From assembly GCA_944739405.2 (NCBI GenBank), contig OX123182.2, positions 14,767,326 to 14,831,325 on the forward strand: DNA of 64,000 nt, read 5' to 3'. This document shows, in pieces, positions 44,976-57,103 of this stretch. A model generated the notes under the pieces. The model was not told where the DNA came from and searched no databases. It saw only the letters and a program-made list of their open reading frames with translations. Position numbers and translations under genes: made by a program. The stretch is from Euclidia mi (lineage: Eukaryota; Arthropoda; Insecta; Lepidoptera; Erebidae). Position 1 is the first letter of the stretch. Each line of letters opens with the position of its first letter.

Positions 44976-45145
44976 ATCATATCAGCCATAAGATATCCAC
45001 TGCTGGATATAGGCCTCCCCCAAGGTTCTCCACATGGACCAATCCTGAGTCACGCGTATTCATCCGCTTCCCGCCATCCCAACAAGAACGTCAGTACACC
45101 TTGCGGGAGGCCTACCTCCGTTACGACGCGACGTATGGTGTGTGG
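44976..45145 (-). pseudogene. Decayed RTE 3' end
   Basis: The minus strand reads the 'WRTLGEAYIQQW' block, with stops upstream. Its plus strand shows ATAGGCCTCCCCCAAGGTTC as at 14640. It is a degenerate relative of 14600-14930. Confidence 0.6.
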
Positions 45146-45189
45146 CCGCACAAAAGTAAGTAAGTTGACGTTAAGTTATATATAGTAGA

Positions 45190-45432
45190 TAACTCACAAT
45201 GTGAAACAGTTGCAGCTCCTTACAAATATAACATGTAAAAAAATTATACTGGCAGTTAAAAAGAGTAGCCACGAGTTTTATTTAGTTCTTTCTCGTGGTT
45301 CTACCTATTGCATTGCGAACGTGGCAGTAAATGTAAATGTAGAATCATCTAGTAATTAACTTTAACTTTTGACGTTCATAAGCGTCACTTTGTGGCCTAA
45401 ATGAATAAATGATTTTGAGTTTGAGTTATTTT
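45190..45432 (+). mobile_element. LINE 3' end with TTTGAG tail
   Basis: It matches 41390-41647: CAGTTGCAGCTCCTTAC, 'GCGAACGTGGCAGTAAATG', TTGACGTTCATAAGCGTCAC, GAATAAATGATTTTGAG. Confidence 0.65.
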
Positions 45433-46258
45433 GACTGCGCCAGTATGACCATTCAACACAGTGCAGCTTTGTGTAAGAAATATTGAGAAAAGCCTATACA
45501 GCAAAAAGAGTTCGGGCTACAGAAGTGCGTGACATACACACTTGCGAAGCATGGCATTTTGCGCGCAGACAACAAATATGCTTGGGGTTTTGTTTAATTT
45601 TGTTGTTGATATACTTTATTCGTCATAATCATTCAAACGTTAATCAGCCGAATTACATTTGAAAGATTATGACGAATAAAGCATTAAATATTTTGCCTAA
45701 AAGCCGCAATTCCATTTTATATTCAAATATTAGTATGCTTTTAAGCTGCCTGCCGACCAACAGTTAAAAATGCTTATTATATAAAGTAAACTACCTTCAC
45801 GCCAGATTTGAGGGTACTGACTCGCCGTTACGACTATCATAGATCTTAAAACAGCTAGCACTGACAGCTTTACGTGCACACCGAAGCCAAAAAGTCACGA
45901 TATATAAGCAGTTCAAACGTTTGTCGTTTCACACAGGTTCATGTTCTATGCTGTTTTTTTCTATTTTATATTTGATTCCTAGTACGAAAGGATATTTAAA
46001 AAAAAATATCATTTTCTTTTCAGCAATAGTGTTATCAGTATAAAATTAAATTCCTATTTCAAAAGCTCCTAATATAAATGGCACACATAAAAAAATTGCT
46101 TTGGCTAATTAAATTGAAATTGGTTAACTTTGACTTAATATGTGTCTTAATTAGCTTTGCTGGACAAATAAAGTGAAATAGAGGTTATTTACACAGCTTC
46201 GGGCTAAATAAAGCTTAACAAAATTATATGTTCATTAATGAAGTTTGAATTATATTTA
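45433..46258. other. Non-coding stretch with one strong hairpin
   Basis: The perfect inverted repeat CTTTATTCGTCATAATC / GATTATGACGAATAAAG lies at 45614-45630 and 45665-45681, about 34 bases apart. Otherwise nothing is supported. Confidence 0.5.
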
Positions 46259-48135
46259 TGTAACGGAATCCTATGGACCCCAGGCTGATTAAATTTTAGT
46301 ATTCTTACTAACTGGGTTTAAAATATCAAATTCAGCCTGCCAAGTAATTTGTGGCCAGGGTACCCGCGCCTCTCGCCCGCGCAGGAACTATGGAATTCGT
46401 CCCTTCCTCTATATTCCTCTACTGACAGCATTTACCAAACGTAAACGCTTATAATTGAATGAAAGGTGGACATCAAAATACTAAAGACAGCGATACATTA
46501 GTATTGGTTTGTCATCACAAAATCACTCTCCATATATTCATGCTTCACATATTGGTACTTGAGTACAAGGCAGCGTATCTCAGAGACGGCAGCTCCAGGG
46601 AGACGAATAATATGATCCAGGTATATAAGTCATATAGTATTATCGGCGCCGAGTATTCCAGCGATATCCAGTGTGTAGTATTGAGCGTACAGTAATAGTC
46701 TCAGAACTGATGTCACAAAACGCCTCCTTGCCGCAAGTCACAACATTGAAGCCCACACAAACATAGTCAATTAAACCGTATTAAGCCATCGCGCATAGTT
46801 TGCAGGGAAGCTCTCGTTACAATCGCCGCTAGGTTAGCCACCAGGACTTACGGCTTACCGCGTGACCGACAGGTGGCTCTTCTTTCGCTCTTTAAAACCT
46901 TGTCAGCTGCTCTGTACTGGCCTTTGCGCAGGTTTAGACAGCGATTGTGAAAGTCCTACATTCTACCACCTGATCGCGAATACGGAGACTCCCATCATAC
47001 ATTGCTCGTCTTCACATCCACTATCAATAAATATAGTCAATTAAAACGTATTAAGCCATCGCGCATAGTTTGCAGGGAAGCTCTCGTTACAATCGCCGGC
47101 TGGTTAGCCGCCAGGACTTACGGCTTACCGCGTGACCGACAGGTGGCTCTTCTTTCGCTCTTTAAAACCTTGTCAGCTGCTCTGTACTGGCCTGTGCGCA
47201 GCTTTAGACAGCGATTGTGAAAGTCCTACATTCTACCACCTGATCGCGAATACGGAGACTCCCATCATACATCGCTCGTCTTCACATCCATCATCAACAA
47301 GGTACGAACCACTACTAATGTTACACACGGTTGTTAATAATATAACTATGTACAATATCTCATAGAGAACTTTATATTTTAGTCAGCCTGGTATAAATAT
47401 ACTTATAGTGTGATATAGACATAGATACACAACAGAGTTATTAATGTTATACAGTTCATGCAATCAATTACAGTAAAGTAAATAACAGACACTCACCGGA
47501 CTTTTAGCTGCGTCGCTGCCAAAATTATCCCTTGCCCTGTGCTGATCACCTTCTCTTGAAGCCGCTCGCCTTGTTCTTCGATATCACCAAACACTAATTA
47601 TCGACCAACACCGAACACCTCTTTCGCGCTAGGCCAGGTCCGATCTCTCTCGCGCCTCAAAACCCACTGCCTAAACACCCACGCGAGTCCGTTCCCGAGA
47701 TCTGAACTCTTCCGCGCCCTAAGCCCGACTGTACCGTACCTACTTCCTCAACTCCCCGCCACGTTGTCCTGGGACCCAACTCGCTCCGCCTCCTAAGATC
47801 GACTGTCCAGTCAAACACCCCCAAGGTAACGCCTCTGACCTCTTACTACCTGATGGGGTTCGTTTCTTATGGTTGGTCCCTTTTTTTTTATCCTCAACTA
47901 TACCGCATGTGAACACTACAGTGCAAATGTTTTCTCATATTTCATGGCTATTTCTTTACTCATATGCCTGTCACATAACTCTTATAAATTTGTCAACCTC
48001 TTAGAATTTATGAGTTTACTAATTGCAGAACGTTGGCGCCATCGTAGTGATAAGACAAACACATGTCGAAACAAGTATGCGACCTAAGGACTATATATTA
48101 TTATTTAATTTGGTGTAGCCAGCAACAACATTACA
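46259..48135 (-). repeat. Left LTR (3' LTR of the element), expanded
   Basis: About 370 bases at its left and 70 at its right match the other LTR. The middle is unique and includes a tandem duplication of a 270-bp unit (46764-47033, 47034-47303) and a C-rich stretch (47490-47860). No coding content was recognised in the small open frames within the tandem repeat. Confidence 0.65.
46764..47303. repeat. Tandem duplication, 2 x 270 bp
   Basis: Both units begin TAGTCAATTAAA(C/A)CGTATT and run through 'GACCGACAGGTGGCTCTTC' to 'GCTCGTCTTCACATCCA' with few differences. The same small frame appears in both units, but this follows from the duplication and not from coding. Confidence 0.85.
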
Positions 48136-48151
48136 TTCCCCCCTCTGAAAA
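48136..48151 (-). promoter_or_regulatory. Candidate polypurine tract
   Basis: Minus strand TTTTCAGAGGGGGGAA directly precedes the TGTAATG start of the LTR, as expected for the second-strand primer. Confidence 0.6.
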
Positions 48152-49030
48152 TCAGACGCGTAGACTAAGTCATAGCGTATGAGCTTTCACTACAGATACA
48201 ATAGCATATGTATTAGAGTACGCCACTTAAAACTGCATCTGGTCTTCCACTATTAACTATAGGCAAGTATCATACAACTTCCAATAAATAACCACTGCTT
48301 CAATACCACTTATCCTAACTTATAGTTGATTGATAATAATAACCCTACTATACCCTTGCTAAGGCCGCACCGTACGATACACTAACTAACTATACTCCGT
48401 CCATCTCCATATTATGACAACATTGATGCTTATAAGAATCCTGTAGCAATTGTTGCCTCAACTGTGTCTAATTAAATACGAATGTTTTGCTTTGTCTATG
48501 AGATATTATTAAAATTCTTATCCATCTGTATACTACTTCTCCTTAGACCTAAAGTTCTTAGTAGAACTAGCGCACATAACTGAAATCACCAGTTGCCCGT
48601 AACCTATGTATTCCAATAAGCCAAATGGCGTTTTAGCAATAAATTCTCAAAATAGTAGTATAATCTCTATAAGACATCCTATCCATGTTTAGAATGGGAG
48701 TGTACATACCAGATGTCTTCTTGATAAACGGGCAGCGTGGTATGATCAAGGTACCTGATTCGCCATTCTCACTCGTCGAAATCGGGTTCAGTAGCGGGTG
48801 TACATTGCATCAGGTAGCAGTGGCTGAAATAGTTCGCACACACTCGTATAAGAGACTAGTTTTATCAAAATTGACAGACAAGTGGTTGCAATAGTTTTAT
48901 ATAATGAACTAAATAGTCGTAAACAACAGTATAGTGCAGCAGTCGGTTTCCCCAGACGATAACTCGACAGTCCCTACAACTAATCAATTCTCAACTCGAT
49001 CCTACACTAGGAATTATTCCCATTTAGCCT
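48152..49030. other. Interior of the LTR element, no gene seen
   Basis: AT-rich sequence with only short frames; one at 48685-48894 has no recognisable motif. No Gag zinc knuckle or reverse transcriptase box was found on either strand. Confidence 0.5.
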
Positions 49031-49040
49031 GAATTTTACG

Positions 49041-51765
49041 CGCGGGAATCGAACCTACAACGTCCGGCGAGATGGCCGCTCCAATCAGTTCTTCATTCGG
49101 ATCATTAAGCATATCGACATGATATCTGCCTCTCTATTAAGTCTCTGATTTTAGTTAACGTAAATAACAATTACGATTATTACTTGTGCAGTTGGATGCA
49201 GTTGCCAAATATATTGTCATAAAGAAAAGTTCTATATAACGAACGATACACATAAGGGCTTTTGTAACTTAAACCTTCGTTTAATATTGTATATCAGCGT
49301 GTTCGGATCAGAGGGAGTCCATTTGCTTGGGGGTACTCGATGTTCGCGTTTACAGGTTGTAAAGATAATGGAACTTAGCTCTGTGTAAGATGATCCGATG
49401 CGAGATATGTCCTTCGACGCATACTGCAGCTGTCTTGCACTTTACTGGAAAGCCGTTGCTTTGTAATCACAGCTCCACGGTTACAACACCACGTGTGGTA
49501 GATGACGTAGGGTCCTGGAATTTTAAATGAAATGACACGAGTATCAAACTTCCACGATTAGTCATATAATATACGACTTCTGTTTGAGTACTAAACCCGG
49601 ATACAACCTAACAGATTATTAGAAGATGTGATGCGGATCACCAATGAATATTTTTCAGTATGCGTAGTAAGTATATTGCATGAGTCTAGCAACAAAATAT
49701 TATTTTTATTTGAACTCCAGAATCAAGTTAGCTGTTTACGAATATTACACGATAGGGCTAAATTATGTCTATGTGAGTCTAGGATGTATAAAGACGTTGT
49801 TAGCATACAGCTTACACACCTCTTGAATCTCATGAGAAATATGAACTCAATGTCAAGCTCTAAGCAAACCCGGGGCTCGAACCCTGGTACATTGAGCGCT
49901 CTTAAAAGGTATGTGTACAATATACCAGGCATAACAAATACATACATCATTGCCACTGGCAATCACATTGTAATACAGATGAATAAGTATTGTAAATACT
50001 CAGCTAAACCCAATTATGAGTTGGCTTAAACTGGAAGAGTTAGGTTTAATACTGATGTTTAGAATTAACACGTGTAGAATATCTATTTCATATGACGCAC
50101 GGCGGCAATCGAACCCACCCCAAAATTTAAATTACTTACAAAAGCCATTACGTTTCTCAAAACAATGCGCCACATGTGCAGTCATATCTTAACAAAGTAG
50201 CCGATCTTGGCCCTTGGACAAAGCACATCAATAATACAAAAGAACTATGGCTCCTTTCGCAGTGGGAATCGAACCCATCCTAAAAACGGCGTAAATTACG
50301 TACTAAAGCCATTTAGTTCCTTAAAACAATGCGCCACATGCGCAATCATGTCTTAACAAAGTAGCCGAGCCGAGCCTTTTTCACGTGCGCGTTTGCGCGT
50401 TTGGACAAAGGACATCAATAATACAAAAAGAACAATAGTTCCTTTCTAGCTTTCTTACTTTTAACTAATAAACATCTAAAATTTATTTCCCTTTTTGTTT
50501 TATCCCTTTTTTTTCACACGCTGGTATTTTGAAACAACATGTGCCACATCTCGGCCTATTGCATTGCCTTTGTAGTTTGGGCAACAATTTTGAAAACAAA
50601 ACATTTTAAAACAATGGTCACTAAACCCATCTCTAGACGCACATTATCGGCGAAGTACTAATTCCTGCTACAATAACAACAATTAACAAAATAGTTTTGT
50701 GTTCAAAAATAGTTTGTATTATTTTTATGTTTGGGAATCGAACCCAAAATATTTAAAATCACATTGTACGAATTCTATAAAGCCGACGCCGATCATTAAG
50801 TACATGAGTATAATATCCGCCGACTTTCACCAATGCTTAGGAATTGAACCTAGAGCGTTTATAAAGAATACCAAAATACTGCAATAGACAAATTTTACCC
50901 TTATCTACTTACTAACATGTTAGAAAACTAAGTTTACTGATATATGACCTAAGAATAATCCTTTTCTCAATTATAGCTCGTGTACACTTCATCAATAAAA
51001 AACCATATGCATTCTGTAAGAATCTCAACTAAACCAATATAATAAACTAATAGATGCTTATCCAAGGAACGCGCATGCATAAGATAGATATTATAACTAG
51101 ATTTCGTAATTTAATACGTTTGTTGCCACCAATTTGAAATATCGTAGCAACAGGAATCGAACCCGCTATTTCAGTAAGTTTGTTGAAAACATTTCAAAAT
51201 ACCATAGCAACAGCAGTCGAACCTGCTACGTTAGTGTAATAAATTCCAACAAAATATTAAACACTATTTATATTTAAATAATTCCCCCTTGTTATATACA
51301 GGTATCGAACACGCTATTAATAATACAGCGACTAGTTTGTTGAAGTTGCACAACAATATAGTTATTGTCACAGACATTGCTCAGGAGTCTAACCTGATTT
51401 AACTACACCTAGGTGTTCCACGAAATATTCTGGTGTGCATTATACATTAATCTCAAGCCATGTTAATATCCTACACCAGATTTCATATAAAAATAATCTA
51501 TATAATATAAAATCCTTCTCTTTCCTTATCTAAAATTAGTTCTAACCATCGCTAGTCCGCATCGCGTATCGGACTCAAACAGCGAACCTGATACGCAAGT
51601 GCTTGTAACCAATAATATGCTTATTATCGAGAGTCGAACTCGAGATATTAAAACGTAAAGCATTTTCTGTAGCCAATAATATAACCACTGTCGAGACTCG
51701 AACTCGACATACAGTATAAATTATGCGCATGAGCTATAGGTAAAGCGCTTGAACCTATGTGGTCA
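49041..51765 (-). repeat. Array of tRNA T-arm-like (B-box) motifs
   Basis: On the minus strand the motif GGTTCGA (or a close variant) recurs at about 49050, 49878, 50110, 50270, 50739, 50846, 51158, 51219, 51306, 51637, 51697 and 51752. Many sit in a short stem with a seven-base TTCRANN loop. The stem sequences differ but still pair, for example TTTGGG/CCCAAA at 50735, TAGG/CCTA at 50845, GCAG/CTGC at 51217 and GTCGAG/CTCGAC at 51696. Neighbouring units at 50093-50257 and 50258-50450 are tandem duplicates, as are those near 51151 and 51213 and near 51637 and 51697. No unit folds as a complete canonical tRNA. Confidence 0.6.
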
Positions 51766-52019
51766 ATAATATGTTTACTTTCGAGATACCGCAATGTTAT
51801 GAGAGGTACCGCATTTCCATTAAAACAAATAACACGTGCAAGAGCGTGGCATTTAGGCGCAATATCGCCCCCCTCGGACTATTAAATATTGAGATAATTG
51901 CACGGCAATTATCTATATATTATTTCTTATATTACTTATATAATATTTCGTCTTTCTGAAATGAACATGGTCGTCTATTGATTAATGAATAACAAGTTGT
52001 GCCTAATTAGATCGATATT

Positions 52020-52085
52020 TTCCTACGTTATGTATTGTTATTTCTCTACGTTGTGTTCGTATTTTTCTACGTTGTGTTTGTGTAG
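52020..52085. repeat. Short tandem repeat in the element leader
   Basis: Three imperfect units of about 22 bases (TTTCTCTACGTTGTGTTCG) lie near the presumed primer-binding site, in the 5' leader of the minus-oriented element. Confidence 0.5.
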
Positions 52086-52142
52086 TAACCCTTTAGTTCT
52101 TCCTCGTTGTTCTGAAGTGAACCAGAACATTTTTTGACAAGG

Positions 52143-52162
52143 ATCCTGGTCACGGCACTAAA
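52143..52162 (-). promoter_or_regulatory. Candidate primer-binding site of the minus-oriented element
   Basis: Minus strand TTTAGTGCCGTGACCAGGAT follows directly on the LTR end ...GTTACA. It resembles the 'GGTGCCGTGACC' sites I recall for BEL/Pao elements, with one base change at its start. Confidence 0.5.
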
Positions 52163-53292
52163 TGTAACGGAATCCTATGGACCCCAGGTTGATTAAAATT
52201 TTAGTTTTCTTACTAACTGGGTTTAAAATATCAAATTCAGCCTGCCAAGTAATTTGTGGCCAGGGTTCCCGCGCCCCTCGCCCGCGCAGGAACTATGGAA
52301 TTTGTCCCTTCCTCTATATTTCTCTACTGAAAGCATTTACCAAACGTAAACGCTTATAATTGAATGAAAGGTGGACATCAAAATACTAAAGACAGCGATA
52401 CATTAATATTGGTTTGTCATCACAAAATCACTCTCCATATATTATATTCATGCTTCACATATTGGTACTTGAGTACAAGGCAGCGTATCTCAGAGACGGC
52501 AGCTCCAGGGAGACGAAGAACATGAACCAGGTATACACGCTGATTTTTTATTGGTTTAGGAATAAGAAACCTCATGTCCGAAATAAAATCCTCTATTCAT
52601 ATTCAAAATCAAAATTAATGTCGCACCTAAAACAAAAAAGTTATGAAACTCAGTAACTGTTGGAAATACGTAGTACGCACAATTCGCTCGAGTTAGGTAT
52701 GTTCGTATGTTATTTTTCTTCTTTTGTTCTCTTTTTAAGAACCACTCCCGCACCCTAATGCTAAGTCCTGTGTTACTACGGACATTACAAACCTACCACT
52801 AACGGACACAGGAGCCGAAACAAGAATTTATGAATCACACAAAGTGTTGTATCAAACAACGCTTAAACCACTAGGTACGCCAACCATGAAGTGCAGTAAT
52901 AAATAATTAGAACAATAAACGTATGTAACTAAATAGCTTTACCTATTCAATAATTCCTTCGTAGTTCGTACATTACTCGGACTAAAGAATCAATAATCGT
53001 TGAAATAAGCTGTGGGTTCACGTCGTTCACGAAATCATAATGAACTTTTAGAAGAAACACGATAAACTAAGAATTATTTGTTACGTTGTTTGTCATAGGT
53101 TATCACTCACTACATTATCTTTTGAATAACTAGACAAAGATTTTAACAATGGAAAACTTTAGTACCTACTTGCGTATTTCTAACGTAGGTATTTCCTTTG
53201 CTGTCTGCTGCCTACATCACAATGGAAACAAGTATGCGACCTAAGGACCATATATTATTATTTAATTTGGTGTAGCCAGCAACACCATTACA
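52163..53292 (-). repeat. Right LTR (5' LTR of the element)
   Basis: It starts TGTAACGGAATCCTATGG (plus) and ends CATTACA at 53292. Its middle (about 52540-53215) does not match the left LTR. Confidence 0.65.
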
Positions 53293-53296
53293 TTTA

Positions 53297-53857
53297 GTAA
53301 ACTAAGAAGAGCCTGAGTAGAAGTCATAGTATAATATTTAGTACTAAAGCTTGATCAAAAATTCTCTTAAGCGCTATATTTGGATTATAGTCGAGAATAA
53401 TGCCTTACAGATTGACTTTAAGAAAACTCTATTTAACAATAAGACTTTCATACGATTAATAAAATGAAGGTTAACAATAAGACGTATTTTGGTGTATGGA
53501 GGAGTAAAGCTGGCTCCTGGAAACGAGAAGGCGAACGCCAAGCAGCGGTTGTGTGGTTACTACAGTTTTGTCGCTGGGCTGTACGACAGGTGATTAATCG
53601 CTCCACTTGGTCTTCAGTTAGTTATACACAATGCTGCACGCGCTACGGGCGAGTTCCTCGCGAGCGTCGCTAAGCAAGTATCGCCGAGTGAGTGTTATCT
53701 TTAATAGCTCTTATATCTCAGCGAGATAAGAAGGATTGAGTCTTCGGATGTATCTATGTATCTTTATTGTCCAGACAGAATATACATCTATTATTCGTGT
53801 TCGACCGAGATAATATGATCGCTTCTTGGCCAGCAGTGCGTCAACCGCCTAAGTACT
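53297..53857. other. Non-coding stretch, one weak frame
   Basis: A frame of 69 codons opens at ATG 53464 (MKVNNKTYFGVWRSKAG) but shows no domain and no support from flanking splice sites. I do not call it a gene. Confidence 0.4.
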
Positions 53858-54178
53858 ATATGATAAGCCCTGTATATATACTGTCCCACTGCTGGGCATG
53901 GGCATCTTCTCTCTGTAAGACGGGGTAAAGTCATAATCCACCAAGCTGGCCAAGTGCGGGTTAGCAGACTTTACATGTCTTTTGAGAACATTATGTAGAA
54001 TTCGAGTCATGCAGCTTTCCTCAAGATGTTTTCTTTCATCATTTAGCAAGCGATAATAAGCAATTTAATACGCACTTAAATTTGAAAAGTCATTGGTGCG
54101 TGCCGTCAATTCGAACCCGAGACCCTCTACGAGGCAATCTGTCGGCCTCCCCACTAGGCTTTCGCTACCACTAACTAA
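53858..54178 (-). mobile_element. SINE of the third family, full length, minus strand
   Basis: The minus strand starts GGTAGCGAAAGCCTAGTGGG. It has the B-box-like CTCGGGTTCGAATTGACGG, the body (CACCAATGACTTTTCAAATT, then GCACTTGGCCAGCTTGGTGG) and ends CATGCCCAGCAGTGGGACAG. It is the best copy in the window; truncated relatives are at 9905, 12005 and 61890. Confidence 0.75.
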
Positions 54179-55225
54179 GATCCATAACAAGTAATATTTG
54201 TAAAGAGTCCATTAATCTAAAACCACACTTCACTATAAGTTACGTTATATCCATGAATACGTCGTATAAGTTAGTTTTCTTTCTATTAAACCCACTTCGG
54301 GTCAGCCACCGCACTACCATTGTCAGAAAGTTTATAAATTAAATTTTTCCCACAGGAGTACCTACATGGATATTATTCATTTAGTAGATTTTTTTGGAAG
54401 GATACGACTAGCCTCTGTAGATTTAAAAACGAATATGTAGTTGTACCAGTAGTTACAATTGTATCTCAGTATCAGTAATTATAATGATGGGTCTCAAAAG
54501 AATTCAAACTAAGAGCTCTAACCTCGTTGTACTTTTGAACTAGATAACAGTCAGCATCGTAAGAAGTTACACCAGCTATTGTGAGTTCTGTATACAAAAA
54601 GAAACTTACGTAAATAAAGCAATATTTTTAGTATCAAAGGCAAACACCCCCTAACTCTCATTAGGGTCACAGCCGCATCTTTACAAAGTAATGGTCTGCG
54701 CTAGATCCACTGTCACATCCCACAATGCTATCTTCAAGTTTATATTCATTATATTCTTAGAAGATTATAGTTTTGTAATTATTTGGTTTGTGTCATATAC
54801 CTTGTTAAACTTGATTTGGCTTTCTACAAGAACATGTAGTGGCTGTAGGAAACCATAGGTCACTCGCTTATTAGAGCCCCCACCGCCCTCGCTTATTGGA
54901 TATACTGTTGATGTCTTTCCACTTTTATTGAATTACGAATATCAAAAGTGTGTGTAAGATAAACGAAACAGCCAATGACAAAATAAAACATGAAAGATCA
55001 TAATTTTGTGACATAACTTAGCAAAAAATAAATAATGATGACTTCTTCTAATTTCATTATAACATCGTCCTAGCTGTATTCTGGTTGTATCCCCGTCTTG
55101 GAACCTGGGGTCATTTTTCTATTCTAAGCACATTTTACAATTCTGTCAAAGTCCAATATGAGATAATATCACCTTAACTCCACCGTATCAAGAAATATTC
55201 ATATTCGCCCTCTATTCTTTATAAA
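54179..55225. other. Non-coding stretch, no gene seen
   Basis: No supported feature. Confidence 0.4.
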
Positions 55226-55440
55226 AGTACTAGAAAATGCCCGCATCTACGTACTCACTTTTTATTTCAATTTAACCGTTTCTGCCCAATCCCGTGAGAA
55301 TTTCGAGACATCCCTTCTTAGTGCACTCCTACGCTCTCCAAAGAACATGCCAAATTTCAGCTTCCTGCCCTCAATAGTTTTGGCTGTGCGTTGTCTATTA
55401 GTCGGTTAGTGACGCAAGCATTTTATATATACGGATAGAA
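55226..55440 (+). repeat. Dispersed repeat, 'CAGTCAGTAACGCA' family
   Basis: It matches 1735-1935: CCCTTCTTAGTGCACTCCTA, AAAGAACATGCCAAATTTCA, 'TTTTGGCTGTGCGTTGTC', GACGCAAGCATTTTATATAT. Confidence 0.6.
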
Positions 55441-56149
55441 TATTCCTTACGTTCAGCACAGAAATGACAATACTAATCAAGAAACTCCGGTCCACACACT
55501 CCGGTCAACAGCCACACATTTCAAGTTGTTCAACCAATTAATATTCAGTACGGATAACTGAAATTTTCAAACACCATCTCTGGATTCTGGACGTAGATTT
55601 ACATAAATTTGCATAGCCCTGATATAGTGGAGTGGTCCATGATTGTAAATAACATGGGTAAGCAATAGAATTGAATTGGGAGAGTTATTCGGAAGTCGTC
55701 AATATTCCTCTATTCAATTGTGTACAAGTTCTAGGGATTCAATTTTGAAATGGAAATTAAGATATTTATATAAGTTTCAGAAGAATTTATTATCCGGTGA
55801 TTGTGATTGATATTTGTGTAAGTTATTTATGGTCCTTATTTATAAGTAAATTCAATTATATTACTCATTCTCCTTACCTAGCCCAGCGTTGTCCTGACTG
55901 TAAGGGGCGGAACATATCTGACGGAAGATCCGTCCCGTTTTATACGTCGCGTAACGCTAATACATACAAAATATGTATAGAAAAACGTTCAACCTTTCAC
56001 ACCTGACCGAAGATCCTTTAGTACGTCGAGCGCACTAACGGATTATCCGTCGACGTCGCGCGCACCACGCACCACGTGATTTTTGACCTTTGAGTAAGGA
56101 ATATACATTCTTCTTCTTCGTTTCGCTCTTGGCAGAGCGGTCGTGGTCA

Positions 56150-57103
56150 TCATGAGGGAGTGTGAGGGGTTGATGTAGCCCGTTTGACGACATCTCGCCA
56201 TCTCGTCCGGTTTCCGGCACTTCTAGTGCATTGTTGAAGCGATTGACCCACCGCGGACTTTATTTGATCAGTCCATCGCATTGGTGATCTGCCACGTGGT
56301 CTTGTACCTTCCACTTTACCTTGAACTACCAAGCACTCAATAGAGCCGCTATGTCGTCTTGAGACGTGTCCGAAATATTTCAGTATGCGAGATTGTACCA
56401 GAGCAGACAGACGCTGATTGATGCCAAGTTCTTGAAGAATGGAGGCATTTGTACGATGTTCGGTCCAAGATACCCCTAACATTCGCCGCCAGCACCACAT
56501 CTCCAAAGCATCTATCTTTTGCTTTTCAATTTCTCGCAACGTCCAGGTCTCTGCGGCGTATAAAAATATGGAGAATACAAGGGATTTTACTAGTCGGGTT
56601 TTAGTGACTCTAGTTATGTTTCTATTCTTCCATATTTTCTTCAGTCTATCCATTGCGCTTCTCGAGATTGCCATACGCCTTTTTATTTCGTCCACGCAAC
56701 CACCGTTGTTAGATACAAGAGAGCCAAGGTATACATAGGACTGGACGACTTCACATCCTGCCATTGTAGTCACTTCTGACAAGCTAGAGTTTGCTCGGTC
56801 CACAATCATCATTTTCGTTTTACTGCGATTGATTTTAAGACCAAACTCTTGACTTACTCGTTCCATTTTTAGAAGTAGCTCCTGCATGTTACGTTCATTA
56901 GTTGCAAACAGAGTTGTGTCGTCAGCATAACGCAAGTTGGCAATCTTGTATCCACCAACTGATACGCCGTCTGTCCAATCTTCCAAAGTAATTCGCATTA
57001 TGAGTTCAGTGTATATATTGAACAGAAGCGGCGATATTATGCATCCCTGGCGAACACCAGCACGAGGATGGAATGTAGCTGAAAGGGTATCGTCTGTTAA
57101 CGA
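56150..57103 (-). pseudogene. RTE ORF, second half of reverse transcriptase
   Basis: In the same frame as the endonuclease part. It starts SLTDDTLSATFHPRAGVRQG, followed by CIISPLLFNIY. The YADD box (ANLRYADDTTLFATN) is intact, followed by NRSKTKMMIVDR, VQSYVYLGSLVSNNGG, the WCWRRMLGVSWTEH block and RILKYFGHVSR. It ends RPRGRSPMRWTDQIKSA and RWRDVVKRAT. Motif A and the fingers of the reverse transcriptase (roughly 170 residues in related elements) are missing, so no enzyme can be made. Confidence 0.85.

Larger units (their letters stand above)
46259..53292 (-). mobile_element. Non-autonomous LTR retrotransposon (BEL/Pao-like), minus orientation
   Basis: The ends are flanked by TTTA (46255-46258 and 53293-53296). 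Both terminal regions start TGTAACGGAATCCTATGG on the plus strand and end GCCAGCAACA(A/C)CATTACA. On the minus strand, AGTGCCGTGACCAGGATC follows the upstream LTR like a primer-binding site, and CAGAGGGGGGAA precedes the other LTR like a polypurine tract. So the element runs on the minus strand. The 4027-bp interior (48136-52162) has no gag or pol frame, making it LARD-like. The LTRs differ greatly in length (1877 against 1130 bp) because their middles are unrelated. Confidence 0.72.

Noticed and set aside
51682..51765. Complete tRNA gene on the minus strand
   Set aside because: Acceptor-, D- and T-like helices can be drawn, but I could not find a canonical five-pair anticodon stem with a seven-base loop, so I report only a tRNA-like fold.
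49041..51765. CRISPR array
   Set aside because: The spacing is irregular, the repeats are short and divergent, and the genome is eukaryotic. The motif is the tRNA B box.
53464..53673. 69-codon frame starting MKVNNKTYFG
   Set aside because: It has an ATG but no domain, homologue I recognise or splice context; it is probably chance.
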